Positions 8,397 to 19,307 are shown, numbered from the stretch's first letter. The stretch: DNA of 64,000 nucleotides from Myxococcota bacterium (GCA_039030075.1 JBCCEW010000023.1:1-64000), one strand, 5' to 3'. Numbers and translations are program-made. The notes: generated by a model from the sequence alone, not told the origin.

Positions 8397-9478
8397 CCGG
8401 GGCGGCCGGGACGGCGCCCCGAAGCCGGCGCGGTGCCCGCACACGCGCCGCGCGCCGTCGCTTGCGGGTGCTCGTGCTGACCCATAGCGAGCTCTACGCG
8501 CGGGCTTCGATCCAGGGACGCAGCGAACGCGAGGTGCTGCCCTGGCGCACCGAGTACCACGTGGCGCGCGGTCTCGAAGCGCTCGGCCACGAGGTCGAGC
8601 AGCTCGGTCTCGACGACAGCCTGGCGCCGCTCCACGCGGCCCTCGATCGCTTCCAGCCCCACATCGTCTTCAACCTGTTGATCGAGCTGCGCGACTCGGG
8701 CGGCTTCGAGCCCCACGTGGTCGCCGCGCTCGAGGCGCGCGGCATTCCCTACACGGGCTGCAACTCGGAGGCACTCGTCTTCACCCGCGACAAGGTGGTC
8801 ACGAAGACCCTGCTCGCGGCCCAGGGCATTCCGATGCCCCGGTTCTTTGGCGTGCGGCGGGGGGAGCGCGTGCGGGTGCCGGCAGAGTTCGCGTTCCCGG
8901 CGATCGTGAAACCCGCCGACGAGGGCGGCTCCTATGCCATCGCCCAGGGCTCGGTGGTGCGCGGCATCGCCGGTGTGGAGCGGCGCGTAGGTTGGCTCCA
9001 CGCCCAGTGCGAATGCGATGCCCTGGTCGAGCAGTTCATCGAGGGACGCGAAATCACCGTCGGGCTGTTGGGCAACCGTCGGCCCCGCTGCCTCCCGCCC
9101 TGGGAGACCTTCTTCGATGGACTCCCGTCGGGCACGCCGCGTGTGTACACCGAGCGGCTGAAGTGGAACCCGGACCACCGCCGCGCCAGCGGCGTCGAAA
9201 CCGGGCTGGCCCGCCGACTGCCACGCGGAGTGCGCGCCGCCCTGGAGCGCATCTCGCGCTCGTGTTGGAGCGTGCTGCGTCTATCGGGGTTCGCGCGCAT
9301 CGACTTCCGCCTCGATGCGACCGGCGCGCCCTACGTGATCGACGTGAACGCGAACCCGGACGTGGACTTCCACGAGGACTTCGCGCGCGCGGCGGCGCGC
9401 GACGGGTTGCCGCCCCGCGCGCTCCTGCAGCGTCTGCTCGACCTGGGGCTCCGCTACCGCCCCCACTGGGTTCGCTAG
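8393..9478 (+). CDS. D-alanine-D-alanine ligase-like ATP-grasp enzyme
   Basis: ATP-grasp ligase of 361 residues, starting at a GTG that overlaps the upstream methyltransferase stop. Ddl-like features are NLLIELRDSGG near the N-terminus, YTGCNSEALVFTRDK (substrate-lid region), PAIVKPADEGGSYAI (ATP-binding lysine), VEQFIEGREITVGLLG, and the metal-binding end FARIDFRLD with IDVNANPDVD. The general architecture matches D-Ala-D-Ala ligase, but the flanking sequences diverge enough that another carboxylate-amine ligation is likely. With its methyltransferase partner it may form a small biosynthetic unit. Confidence 0.82.
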   Translation: MTGAAGTAPRSRRGARTRAARRRLRVLVLTHSELYARASIQGRSEREVLPWRTEYHVARGLEALGHEVEQLGLDDSLAPLHAALDRFQPHIVFNLLIELRDSGGFEPHVVAALEARGIPYTGCNSEALVFTRDKVVTKTLLAAQGIPMPRFFGVRRGERVRVPAEFAFPAIVKPADEGGSYAIAQGSVVRGIAGVERRVGWLHAQCECDALVEQFIEGREITVGLLGNRRPRCLPPWETFFDGLPSGTPRVYTERLKWNPDHRRASGVETGLARRLPRGVRAALERISRSCWSVLRLSGFARIDFRLDATGAPYVIDVNANPDVDFHEDFARAAARDGLPPRALLQRLLDLGLRYRPHWVR

Positions 9479-9485
9479 CCGCGGG

Positions 9486-11114
9486 CTAGGCCTCGCTCAC
9501 GACGTTGTAGGTGCGGACCGCGATCAGTCCCAGACCCACCAGGAACGCCACGAACCCGACCGGGGGTCCGAGGAACGGAACCATCGCGACGGCGAGGAGC
9601 AGGAGTAGCCCCAGGGCAAACGACTTGCCGAAGTCGAAGAAGCCGTCTCCGGCCGGCGGGAAGAGCCAGCGCCCCAGCCACGCGCCGATCACGACGTCGG
9701 CCGTGTAGATCGCGGCGATGTAGAGGAAGAGGCCCGCGATCGCGAGGGGCAAGCCGATGATCGTCAGGCCCACCGCCAGCAGTGCGATCGGGATCACGAC
9801 CATCGCGGCAAACCCGATTCCGATGTGTCGCAGCAGGTCCCCGCCCGTGACCAGGCGGTTCTCGAAGACCCCCGGGACGAGGCGGTACAGCACCAGTCCG
9901 AACACGAAGGACGCGGCGAAGCCGAGCAGGTGTAAGCCGTAGAAGCGCCAGCTGCGGTACGCGTCGAGGTAGTGCTCCTTCATCCCCTCGACGGGAGTCA
10001 CGTCCACCTCGCCCGCGATCTCGGCGCCCGCAGACTGCTCGAAGACGTCTTCGACATCCCCTTCGACCCGCGCACGGAAATCGCCGCCGACGCGGGCGCC
10101 GTCCCGCAACCGCAGGTTCTCCGCCCAGTAGGCGCGGACGTTGCGTTCGACGGTTCCGCGCAGGTCGACATCCTCGCTGAGCAGCGCGAGGTCGCGCCCT
10201 ACCGTGCCGGCGATCACGACTTCCTCGACGAAGAGCGCCATGTCGCCCCCCGCATTGCCATTGCTCGCGAGGGTCAGGTCCTCGGCGCCCACGTAGACCG
10301 AACCCGCCACGGAGCCCTCGATGCGGATGTTCTCCACCACGCCGAGCACCGCGCCCGCGACGTTGCCGCTGATGTCGAGATCGCGACAGAAGGCGTAGAT
10401 CGAGCCCCGGATTTCCCCGCGGATCGTGATGCGCTCGGCGGCGACGATCAGGTCCCCTTCGACGACTCCGTCGATGTCGACGCGGTCACCGCCGCGGGCG
10501 ACCAGCGTCGACGGGATCCGCTCTCCGCTCGCGACCAGGACGTCGACGTCGCGGTGGACCTCGAAGGCGTCGGCGGGAGCCGCCGCGGCGAGACAGAACC
10601 CGAGCACCACCAGCAGCGAGGCGCCGCCGTCGAACACGCGCTTCGAGAACGAGGAGACGAAGAAGCTCAGCAGCGCCGAGACGCTGGCGACGACACCGAC
10701 GGCGAAACCCAGTTCGAGCAGGCCCGGCGCGTTTTCGCGCACCAGAAAGACGAGGTCGAAGGCCATTTCGTAGGCTCCTTTGAGGCGGCGCGGGTGCAGG
10801 AGGTCGAGGGATCCGGGAAGACGGGATTCGAGGAGTTCGCCGGTCGCTGCGAGCGCCATGGCGACCCCTCCGATGGCGAGCGGCACGCCGATCGCGACGC
10901 TGGGCTCCGGGGCTTCGGAAACTTCGGGCGGGGCCTCTCGACGCCGTTCGTGCATGACCGCCGTGAGCAGCCGGCTCTCCTCGCGCAGGGCCACGATGCG
11001 CTCGCGGCAGTCCCGGCAGGTCACGAGGTGAACCTCGAAGGCGTGCAGGGCCTCGCTGTCGAGCTCTTCGTCGACGTAGCGGAGGCTGGTGATCTCGTCG
11101 GGGCAGGTGCTCAT
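9486..11114 (-). CDS. Anti-sigma factor fused to a bactofilin-like multi-pass membrane protein
   Basis: Protein of 542 residues. Residues 1-45 are a zinc-finger anti-sigma domain: Cys4, then His29, Cys33 and Cys36 in the HxxxCxxC pattern. After a linker come hydrophobic segments at about 75-95 and 140-180. A periplasm-facing region of short repeats (DGVVEGDLIVAAERITIRGE and similar) follows, as in bactofilin or polymer-forming beta-helices. The C-terminal about 150 residues form four or more transmembrane helices. The ATG overlaps the sigma gene stop by four bases, so the two make a coupled sigma/anti-sigma operon. Such a fusion could pass an envelope-polymer signal directly to the sigma factor. 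It is convergent with the ATP-grasp gene, seven bases away. Confidence 0.8.
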   Translation of the reverse strand: MSTCPDEITSLRYVDEELDSEALHAFEVHLVTCRDCRERIVALREESRLLTAVMHERRREAPPEVSEAPEPSVAIGVPLAIGGVAMALAATGELLESRLPGSLDLLHPRRLKGAYEMAFDLVFLVRENAPGLLELGFAVGVVASVSALLSFFVSSFSKRVFDGGASLLVVLGFCLAAAAPADAFEVHRDVDVLVASGERIPSTLVARGGDRVDIDGVVEGDLIVAAERITIRGEIRGSIYAFCRDLDISGNVAGAVLGVVENIRIEGSVAGSVYVGAEDLTLASNGNAGGDMALFVEEVVIAGTVGRDLALLSEDVDLRGTVERNVRAYWAENLRLRDGARVGGDFRARVEGDVEDVFEQSAGAEIAGEVDVTPVEGMKEHYLDAYRSWRFYGLHLLGFAASFVFGLVLYRLVPGVFENRLVTGGDLLRHIGIGFAAMVVIPIALLAVGLTIIGLPLAIAGLFLYIAAIYTADVVIGAWLGRWLFPPAGDGFFDFGKSFALGLLLLLAVAMVPFLGPPVGFVAFLVGLGLIAVRTYNVVSEA

Positions 11115-11812
11115 CGGGCCCTCACCAGCGCGTCGCGCAGCCGTGCGCGACCGCGATGCAGCAGCGTCGCGACCTGGTTCGTCGACACCGACAGGACCTC
11201 GGCGATCGCGGCGTAGTCGAGGTCGGCGTAGTAGCGGAGCACCAGTGCCGATCGATAGTGATCGGGCTGGGCGGCGATGGCTTCGAGGAGCTGTGCGCGG
11301 GTGTCGGCGTCGATCCCGTATTGGAGCGGAGAACGGGTCGCACTTTCGATGGTTTCCGGATCGAGGGCTTCGCGCTCGAAGAGGCGCGCCTCGCGGCGCC
11401 GCCGTCGCAGGGCATCGATGGCCCGGTGGGCCGCGATCGAGAGCAGCCAGCGGCGGAACGGACGCGATACATCGTAGGACGCCAACGCACCCTGAGCCCG
11501 CAGGAAACTCTCCTGGGCGACGTCCTCGGCCTCTTCCCGAGATCCGAGTAGACGCCGACACAGACGCGCGACGTCGGCTTCGTAGTGCCGGACCACGCGA
11601 CCCCAGGCGGTGTCATCGCCGCCGCAGGCCTCCTTGATCCAGGCCTGGACCTCCGGCGATTCCTCGGCCGGCGTCTTGGCGGTGCTACTCCGATTCGAGA
11701 TGACCGCACTCCCCCGGGCCCATCGCATGGCGCGCCCGCTGCGCGCCGGCATTATCGCCGGCAGCCACACGCCAGGCACGCGTGCCGTCCACAGGCCGCG
11801 ACTCTCGGACAC
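11111..11812 (-). CDS. ECF-type RNA polymerase sigma factor
   Basis: Sigma-70 family factor of 233 residues with region 2 (YEADVARLCRRLLGSREEAE through DVSRPFRRWLLSIAAHRAID) and region 4 (LVLRYYADLDYAAIAEVLSV followed by TNQVATLLHRGRARL). The GTG start at 11812 has AGGAG six bases upstream and gives an N-terminal extension of about 50 residues before region 2; shorter starts at 11752 and 11728 lack a ribosome-binding site. It overlaps the anti-sigma fusion gene by four bases. It probably drives an envelope-stress or surface-polymer regulon and its own operon. Confidence 0.92.
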   Translation of the reverse strand: MSESRGLWTARVPGVWLPAIMPARSGRAMRWARGSAVISNRSSTAKTPAEESPEVQAWIKEACGGDDTAWGRVVRHYEADVARLCRRLLGSREEAEDVAQESFLRAQGALASYDVSRPFRRWLLSIAAHRAIDALRRRRREARLFEREALDPETIESATRSPLQYGIDADTRAQLLEAIAAQPDHYRSALVLRYYADLDYAAIAEVLSVSTNQVATLLHRGRARLRDALVRAR

Positions 11813-11974
11813 ACTCGACTCCTCTCCCGGGGCCGCGCAAGGACTCGTCTCCCGAGGCCGCCGGGCGCGGCGGCGCTCTCTCGGTTCTACGTCCGGGCCG
11901 GCGGGATCTTGCAGCGGGCCGCCGGAATCTCGGCCACGCGCTGCCTCGGGAGCCGGTTTCCGCTGTCTTGGCAG

Positions 11975-12286
11975 CTATTTACGCCGGGAGCCGCGCGGTG
12001 TCGCGGCGGGCCGGTTGTCCTCGACCAGCAGGTCGTCGAGGCGCACGCCCTGGGCCCGCAGATCTTCCACCCAGCGCGGCTGGGGGCCGCGGCCGGACCA
12101 GGTCTCGGAGGGGTTGTCCGGATTGCGGTAGCGGGGAGCCTCTCCCTCGAGGAGCCCGCCCCGGGCCCGCTCGCCGTGCTGTCGCAGCCGGAAGCGACGC
12201 TGCAATTCGGCGTCGATCGCGTCTCGCAGGGCCTGCAAGTCGGCGTCGGGGAGCTTTGAGAAGTCGGACGCGCGTCGATGGCTCAA
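11975..12286 (-). CDS. H-NS-family nucleoid protein
   Basis: Small basic protein of 103 residues. The N-terminal half is a helix with coiled-coil character (LQALRDAIDAELQRRFRLRQ), suitable for oligomerisation. The C-terminal half has the H-NS DNA-binding signature, YRNPDNPSETWSGRGPQPRW, whose Gly-Arg-Gly inserts into the minor groove of AT-rich DNA. There is no ATG; the only plausible start is TTG at 12286, with a weak ribosome-binding site, so expression may be low. The product could silence horizontally acquired DNA. Confidence 0.82.
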   Translation of the reverse strand: MSHRRASDFSKLPDADLQALRDAIDAELQRRFRLRQHGERARGGLLEGEAPRYRNPDNPSETWSGRGPQPRWVEDLRAQGVRLDDLLVEDNRPAATPRGSRRK

Positions 12287-12374
12287 GGGGGATCTACCGC
12301 CTGCGTCCTCTCTTCGCTCGACGGCGGCGCAGCCGTGTGATCAGGGTCACCCCCGCTCCGGTCTGCGCGCGGCG

Positions 12375-13616
12375 TCAGGCGTAGCGCGCCTCCAGGTCCG
12401 CAGCGTCCTCCGAGCCGGCACGCACCCGATCGACGGCATCGCGCAGGTCGTCCAGGTAGTCGCCGGCCACCTGGGCGTGGGCCGGGGAGAGCATCAGGTG
12501 GATGCCCCGCGGCTGGGTCGTCAGGCCGGTGAACCAGCCCTTCTCGGCCAGGTGCTTCCAAACCGCAAAGATGTCGAGGTCGTTCGAGCCATAGCTGAGC
12601 AGCCCGAGGCGCGGGTCGCCCCAGACGTGGAGGCCGAGCTCTTCGATACCCGCGATCAGTCGCTCTCGGGTGTCGGCCACCGTGCGCGCCTTCTCCCGGT
12701 AGCCCTCGACGCCGAGGTAGCGGAGCACGGCGAACGCACTGGCGATCGCGCCGCCGGGGCGCGTGCCGGCTGCCGTGGGCGTGCGCATCCCGCCCGCCGG
12801 CCACTGGTCGAAGGTGAACACCTGGTGTTCACGCTGGTCTTCGGTGCGGTGGAAGATCGTGGACGCTCCCTTTGCCGCGTACCCGTACTTGTGGAGGTCG
12901 GCCGAGATCGAGCGCACCGCGGGGACGCGGAAGTCGAAGTCGGGCAGGGCTTCGCCGTTCATCCGCGCGAAGGGGGCGAAGTAGCCCCCGACGCAGGCGT
13001 CGACGTGGAGCCAGGTGTTCGTCTCGGTGGCGAGGGCGCCGAGCTCGCTGATCGGATCGATCAGTCCGTAGGGGAAACAGGGCGCCGAGCCGACGATCAT
13101 CAGGGTCTCGGCGTCGATGGCATCGCGCATCGCCCCGACGTCCGCGCGCAGGTTCGCCGCGACCGGCACGCGTTTCACCGACAGATCGAGCACCGAGGCC
13201 GCCTTGTCGAACGCGGGATGGGCGGAGATCGGAAGCACGAGGTTGCCGCCGCGCTTCACCCGGCCTTCAGCTCGCGCCTGGTTCCGGCAGGCCTTCACCG
13301 CGAGGAAGATGCTCTCGGAGCCGCCGGAGGTGATGTCGCCGCAGGCGCCGTCGGGAGCCTCGAGGAGCGACAGCCCCATCTCGACGACCTGGCGTTCCAT
13401 CTCGCGCAGGCTCGGGAACGCGGCCGGACCGAGTGCGTTCTCGGATTGGTAGAGCGCGTAGGCTTCCTTCGCGACAGACAGGACGTCCTCGCCCGCGTTG
13501 AAGACGTAGACGGCGGTGCGCGCGCTGCGCCAGTCGACGTCGTGCTTCCCGAACTCGACGAGTTCGTTCTTCAGGGTGGTCCAATCGGTTCCGCGCTTCG
13601 GAAGCTCTGTTCGCAT
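12375..13616 (-). CDS. PLP-dependent decarboxylase-fold enzyme, sphingosine-1-phosphate lyase-like
   Basis: Fold-type I PLP enzyme of 413 residues. It carries GDITSGGSESIFLAVKACR (phosphate and substrate region), WLHVDAC at 202-208 (the Asp that pairs with the PLP ring nitrogen) and SADLHKYGYAAKG, where Lys243 should hold PLP. This HxK context and the SGGSESI element are characteristic of the S1P lyase/glutamate decarboxylase group. In bacteria such enzymes cleave phosphorylated long-chain bases or decarboxylate amino acids. No transmembrane anchor is present, unlike the eukaryotic lyase. It is divergent from the next lipoprotein gene. Confidence 0.85.
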   Translation of the reverse strand: MRTELPKRGTDWTTLKNELVEFGKHDVDWRSARTAVYVFNAGEDVLSVAKEAYALYQSENALGPAAFPSLREMERQVVEMGLSLLEAPDGACGDITSGGSESIFLAVKACRNQARAEGRVKRGGNLVLPISAHPAFDKAASVLDLSVKRVPVAANLRADVGAMRDAIDAETLMIVGSAPCFPYGLIDPISELGALATETNTWLHVDACVGGYFAPFARMNGEALPDFDFRVPAVRSISADLHKYGYAAKGASTIFHRTEDQREHQVFTFDQWPAGGMRTPTAAGTRPGGAIASAFAVLRYLGVEGYREKARTVADTRERLIAGIEELGLHVWGDPRLGLLSYGSNDLDIFAVWKHLAEKGWFTGLTTQPRGIHLMLSPAHAQVAGDYLDDLRDAVDRVRAGSEDAADLEARYA

Positions 13617-13680
13617 CCGGGAAGTCTATCAGCCGTCGCCGGCTTTGCGGCGTCGCGCGGGCAGCGTCAAGCTCGGCCCT

Positions 13681-14268
13681 GTGACCCCCGTTCGCGCCAC
13701 GCCGCTGTGCCTCGGCCTGGGCCTGGCCTGCCTGTTCGCGTGTGCGGGCGCGCCAAAGCTCCCGCCGTGCGGACTCGACCCGGCGCGCTTCCCGGGGCGA
13801 GTGGGCGAGGTCCGGGTGACGCGGGTCGACAGCCTCGCCGGCGAGCGGGGAGAGCGGGCCCGGGCCCGAGTGGAGCAGGCCGCGCGCGACTGGCTCGAAC
13901 ACTGGGAGCGCTGGGACCCGGCCAGCGAGGTGACGGTGGCCGTCGAGCTCCGAGATCTCCGCCTGCGCGGATCCCTCACGACCTGGCTGTTCTCGGCGGT
14001 CGCCCCGCCGGATCGACTTCGGGCCGGGGTCGAGACGAGCGAAGGCGGCAACCGGGAGCGCTGGCCCGAGCTCACCGTCGAGAGCGGGCTCTCCGGCTTC
14101 TCCTGGCGGGACCCGGAAGCCCGGTCGGAACGTCTGGCCCGCCGTCTCGGACGGCGCGTCGCCGAACTGTCGCTTGCCGGTGCAGGAACCGGCAGCCCGC
14201 CCCCGCAAACGGGGTCGCTGCCGCGGACTTCGGGGGCTGGCGAAACGGCCGCCGGGGGGTGCCTCTAG
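13681..14268 (+). CDS. Putative lipoprotein of unknown function
   Basis: Predicted lipoprotein of 195 residues. The start GTG at 13681 opens a short signal sequence ending in LFAC, the lipobox cysteine. The mature part has an alternating beta pattern (EVRVTRVDSL, EVTVAVELRDLRLRGSLTTW) resembling small conserved lipoproteins of DUF4410 type, but I cannot name a family with confidence. The last 25 residues are Gly/Pro/Thr-rich and probably disordered. It lies 49 bases upstream of the FHA-domain gene in the same direction. Confidence 0.65.
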   Translation: MTPVRATPLCLGLGLACLFACAGAPKLPPCGLDPARFPGRVGEVRVTRVDSLAGERGERARARVEQAARDWLEHWERWDPASEVTVAVELRDLRLRGSLTTWLFSAVAPPDRLRAGVETSEGGNRERWPELTVESGLSGFSWRDPEARSERLARRLGRRVAELSLAGAGTGSPPPQTGSLPRTSGAGETAAGGCL

Positions 14269-14317
14269 CTCGGGCACCGGCCCGCCGATACGTCCTCGAG
14301 CAGCGGAGGATGCGGCG

Positions 14318-15082
14318 ATGGCCGAGCAGCCCGAACGCAAACACGCGATCTTCAAGGTCAAGGCCGAGGGAAAGACGCGACTGGTGGTCTTCGACACCCA
14401 GGATCTGTCGCTGGGGCGCGCCCCGGAGAACGACCTGGCGATCGACGACATCGAGATGTCGCGGAAGCACGCCCTGTTCGTGCGCGAAGCCCAGGAAACG
14501 CGGGTGCGCGATCTCGGAACCTCGAACGGAACCGAAGTGAACGGCACGACGGTGCCGGAAGCCGCACTGCAGCACGGCGACACGATTCGGATCGGCGAAG
14601 TCGAGATCACCTATGCCGAGACGGCGCGCAACCCGGCGACGCTCGGCACGGCGCTCGAGTACGCATCCCAGCTGAAGGGCTTCTCGAACCCGATGGCGGG
14701 CGGCGACGGCGAGGCGACGATGCTGGGCCTCGGCGGTGGGGGCGAGGGCGAAGACCTCGACATCCGGCCGGCCGGAGACTTCGAATACGACCTCCACGAC
14801 ATGAGCGCCCCCGGCGACGCGCCGCGCGATCTCGACGCGGATCTCGCGAGCCTCGGGGACAGCCTCGAGTTCGATGGACCCGCGGCCCAGCCGGCCGCCG
14901 ACGAGGTCTGGGACCTCGATGACGACGTTCCGGCGAAGCCGGCACCCACGGGAACGACGACGCTGACCCTCGAGATCGACGGCCTCGACGGCGACCTGCG
15001 TCGCGTGGTCGAGGGTTTGGCTGGGAAGGTGCTGTCGCTGCCGCAGCTGCGGATCCGCATCAAGAGCGACGACCTCGACTAG
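14318..15082 (+). CDS. FHA-domain protein
   Basis: Cytoplasmic protein of 254 residues with an N-terminal forkhead-associated domain at about 10-95. The phosphothreonine-binding residues are all visible: Gly33-Arg34 (LSLGR), Ser48 in MSRKH, and Asn70 in TSNGTEVNG. The rest is acidic, rich in Asp and Gly, and ends in a short basic-hydrophobic segment (VVEGLAGKVLSLPQLRIRIK). GGAGGA precedes the ATG. It should bind a phosphothreonine partner of a Ser/Thr kinase pathway. No kinase is encoded here, but a histidine kinase is convergent next door. Confidence 0.9.
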   Translation: MAEQPERKHAIFKVKAEGKTRLVVFDTQDLSLGRAPENDLAIDDIEMSRKHALFVREAQETRVRDLGTSNGTEVNGTTVPEAALQHGDTIRIGEVEITYAETARNPATLGTALEYASQLKGFSNPMAGGDGEATMLGLGGGGEGEDLDIRPAGDFEYDLHDMSAPGDAPRDLDADLASLGDSLEFDGPAAQPAADEVWDLDDDVPAKPAPTGTTTLTLEIDGLDGDLRRVVEGLAGKVLSLPQLRIRIKSDDLD

Positions 15083-15149
15083 TCACGCGGCGCAGCGGTC
15101 GGTCGCGATGTCGCCGACCGGCGCGATCCCGATCTGAACCGCGATCGCG

Positions 15150-17381
<2,232 letters not shown>

Positions 17382-17496
17382 GGGTGCCTTCCGGTTCGCG
17401 TGGGACAGGGACCCTCCGTTCCCCTTGGAACGCCGGGCGCTTCCCCTGCTGTTTCGACCCTCCCGACCCGCGCCTTGACCCGAGTGGGCCAGGTCT

Positions 17497-17529
17497 GGCC
17501 GGGGGCCTCGCGCGGTGAGACCCCCGGCC
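17497..17529. terminator. GC-rich hairpin downstream of the outer-membrane gene
   Basis: A perfect 9-bp stem (ggccggggg/cccccggcc) with a 15-base loop lies in the gap between the barrel gene stop and the start of the histidine kinase gene, both on the minus strand. There is no clear T run. Confidence 0.45.
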
Positions 17530-17532
17530 CTG

Positions 17533-17558
17533 GGCCGTCCGGGTTTCCCTGGACGGCC
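17533..17558. terminator. Hairpin abutting the stop codon of the outer-membrane gene
   Basis: A perfect 8-bp stem (ggccgtcc/ggacggcc) with a 10-base loop touches the TAG of the minus-strand barrel gene. With the 9-bp hairpin at 17497-17529 it forms a tandem structure likely to end or stabilise that transcript. Confidence 0.5.
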
Positions 17559-18643
17559 TAGAGCGCTGGCAACCCCTTGAACGCCTTCTGCCAGCCCACC
17601 GTGATGGACCAGTCGGTCTCGAGCTGGGGCCCGTTCAGCCACTCGTAGGCGGGGAACCCGCCCTCGACGGCGAAACGATGGGTGCCGAGCGGACCGAGCG
17701 GGATGGCGAGGTTGACGCCGGCGAAGAGCTCGAGGCGTCGCCCACCGCGCCGGTTCGGGTCGGCCGTCGGTACCAGGTTGGGGTTCAACAGATCGTCGCG
17801 ACCCACGACGTTCCCGAACGCCGAGTAGCCGACGCGCGCCGACGTCGAGAACCAGTCCGTCCACGGGACCGCCGCCCAGGCGGTGCCGTCGATCCGGTTG
17901 CCGAGCCGGTAGCCGAGCGAGTTGCGCCCGGTCCGGATGGTGGCGATCCCCTGCAGCCCCCAGGACAGCCACGACACCCTGCCGGTGTAGGTCGCGCCCG
18001 GCATGAGGTCCCAGGTGCCCGACCCGATCTGCATCGGGTAGGGCAGGCGGCCCCGGTTGAGCGGCGCGGGCAGCGTGTCCTTCCGGCGGATGTTGCCCGT
18101 CGGGATCGAGACCCCGGCGTTCAGGTGCAGGTGGTGCATCTCGTCGTCGAAGAGGGTGATCAAGGCCCCTGCGCGGACGTCTCCGATGCGCTCGTTGTTC
18201 GTGCGGAAGCGACGACCGTCCCGGCGCAGGTGATCCATCGACAGGCGCACGAAGGGCAGCATGCCCATCAGCGTGATGCGGTCGTGGGGCGCGTACATCG
18301 CCCCCACCATGTGCATCTCCATGTCCATGTCGGTCGGCACCACCAGGAACCGGCCGGGACGACCCGGCGTCCCGATCACGCTCGGGATGCTGTCGTGGCG
18401 CGTGCTGGAGCGGTTGCCGTCCATGCGCATCCGCATCCAGCGGTAGGAGAACATCACCTCGCCCGCAGCGTGGGTGTGGTCGCCCATCACGCCGATCGGT
18501 GCGTGGCCATCGGGGCGCGTGTGGTTGTTCGTGTGGTCTTCGCTCGCCAGGGCGGGCCACCCGATCGCGGTGAAGCCCAGGAAGAGCGCGAGCCAGCGGC
18601 CCGCGGACGCACGTCGGGTGCGTCTTTCGATTCGTTCGTGCAT
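17558..18643 (-). CDS. Outer-membrane beta-barrel protein, His/Met-rich
   Basis: Exported protein of 361 residues. A signal peptide (ALFLGFTAIGWPALA) precedes a mature N-terminus unusually rich in His and Met (EDHTNNHTRPDGHAPIGV, MGDHTHAAG, MFSYRWMRMRMDGN, MDMEMHMVGAMYAP). The rest alternates amphipathic strands like the MetA-type transporter barrels (phenol degradation family). ATG at 18643 is preferred over an upstream GTG at 18673 because GAGGAG lies about 10 bases upstream and no ribosome-binding site serves the GTG. The His/Met clusters suggest copper or another soft metal. Next to it are a His-rich protein and HupE. Confidence 0.75.
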   Translation of the reverse strand: MHERIERRTRRASAGRWLALFLGFTAIGWPALASEDHTNNHTRPDGHAPIGVMGDHTHAAGEVMFSYRWMRMRMDGNRSSTRHDSIPSVIGTPGRPGRFLVVPTDMDMEMHMVGAMYAPHDRITLMGMLPFVRLSMDHLRRDGRRFRTNNERIGDVRAGALITLFDDEMHHLHLNAGVSIPTGNIRRKDTLPAPLNRGRLPYPMQIGSGTWDLMPGATYTGRVSWLSWGLQGIATIRTGRNSLGYRLGNRIDGTAWAAVPWTDWFSTSARVGYSAFGNVVGRDDLLNPNLVPTADPNRRGGRRLELFAGVNLAIPLGPLGTHRFAVEGGFPAYEWLNGPQLETDWSITVGWQKAFKGLPAL

Positions 18644-18803
18644 CGAAAAGAATGCTCCTCGCGTTCCCGGCACGCGGGAACGCGCAGGCGTCCGCGCGCG
18701 CGCGAACGCAATCCGTCTTTCGCAGGCGCGTCGCGCCTGTCCTGCTGCGTGTCTGCCGGTGCGCGCCCCCGGGTTCGGGAGAGCACCGGGGGTCGCCGGC
18801 GGG

Positions 18804-19307
18804 CTAGATCGGGACCGGGTCCGGAGCCAGGAAGACGGCGGGTGCGACGGCCGGCAGCGGCGTCGCTCCAGAGGGCGGAACCGCAGCCGCTACGCGGTCG
18901 AGACCCGGACTGGGCAGCGCAGGGCCGAGTCGTGCGGCAAAGCCGCCGGGCGCGGGCCCGGTTCCGCAGCCGCAGCCGCAGCGCGCGACGACCCGGTGGG
19001 GCGGTTCGTCGGTGTCGCGGACCTCGGGCGTTTCAGGGGGGTCCGCGGGAGCGGCGTGGGCGTGGTGCGCAGCGTGATCGTGGGGCTCGCCGTGGCCGTG
19101 CTTCGCGGCCGGGGGCGGTGTCGACTTCGCGGGCGCGTGTCCGTGGTGTCCGCCGTGCGCCGCGTGGTGGGCCGTCGGGTGCGGATGTTCGCCCGATGCG
19201 CTCGCAGCCGGCGGCGACGCGGGCGTGTCCGGGCTCGGGCAGGGCAGCGCCGCCGCGCTCGTGTGCACGAGCACCAGGAAGAGGGCGAGGCCTGCGCGGG
19301 GGGTCAT
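18804..19307 (-). CDS. Histidine-rich exported protein with CGCGCG motif
   Basis: Predicted exported protein of 167 residues. A signal-like N-terminus (MTPRAGLALFLVLVHTSAAA) is followed by a region packed with His, Ala and Pro (HPHPTAHHAAHGGHHGHAP, HGHGEPHDHAAHHAHAAP) and then a CGCGCG cluster at VVARCGCGCGTGP. This composition is expected of a periplasmic metal-binding or buffering protein, for example for Ni, Co, Cu or Zn. The start is ATG at 19307, or the GTG just before it; neither has a clear ribosome-binding site. It is divergent from HupE, 81 bases away. I do not recognise a named family. Confidence 0.65.
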   Translation of the reverse strand: MTPRAGLALFLVLVHTSAAALPCPSPDTPASPPAASASGEHPHPTAHHAAHGGHHGHAPAKSTPPPAAKHGHGEPHDHAAHHAHAAPADPPETPEVRDTDEPPHRVVARCGCGCGTGPAPGGFAARLGPALPSPGLDRVAAAVPPSGATPLPAVAPAVFLAPDPVPI

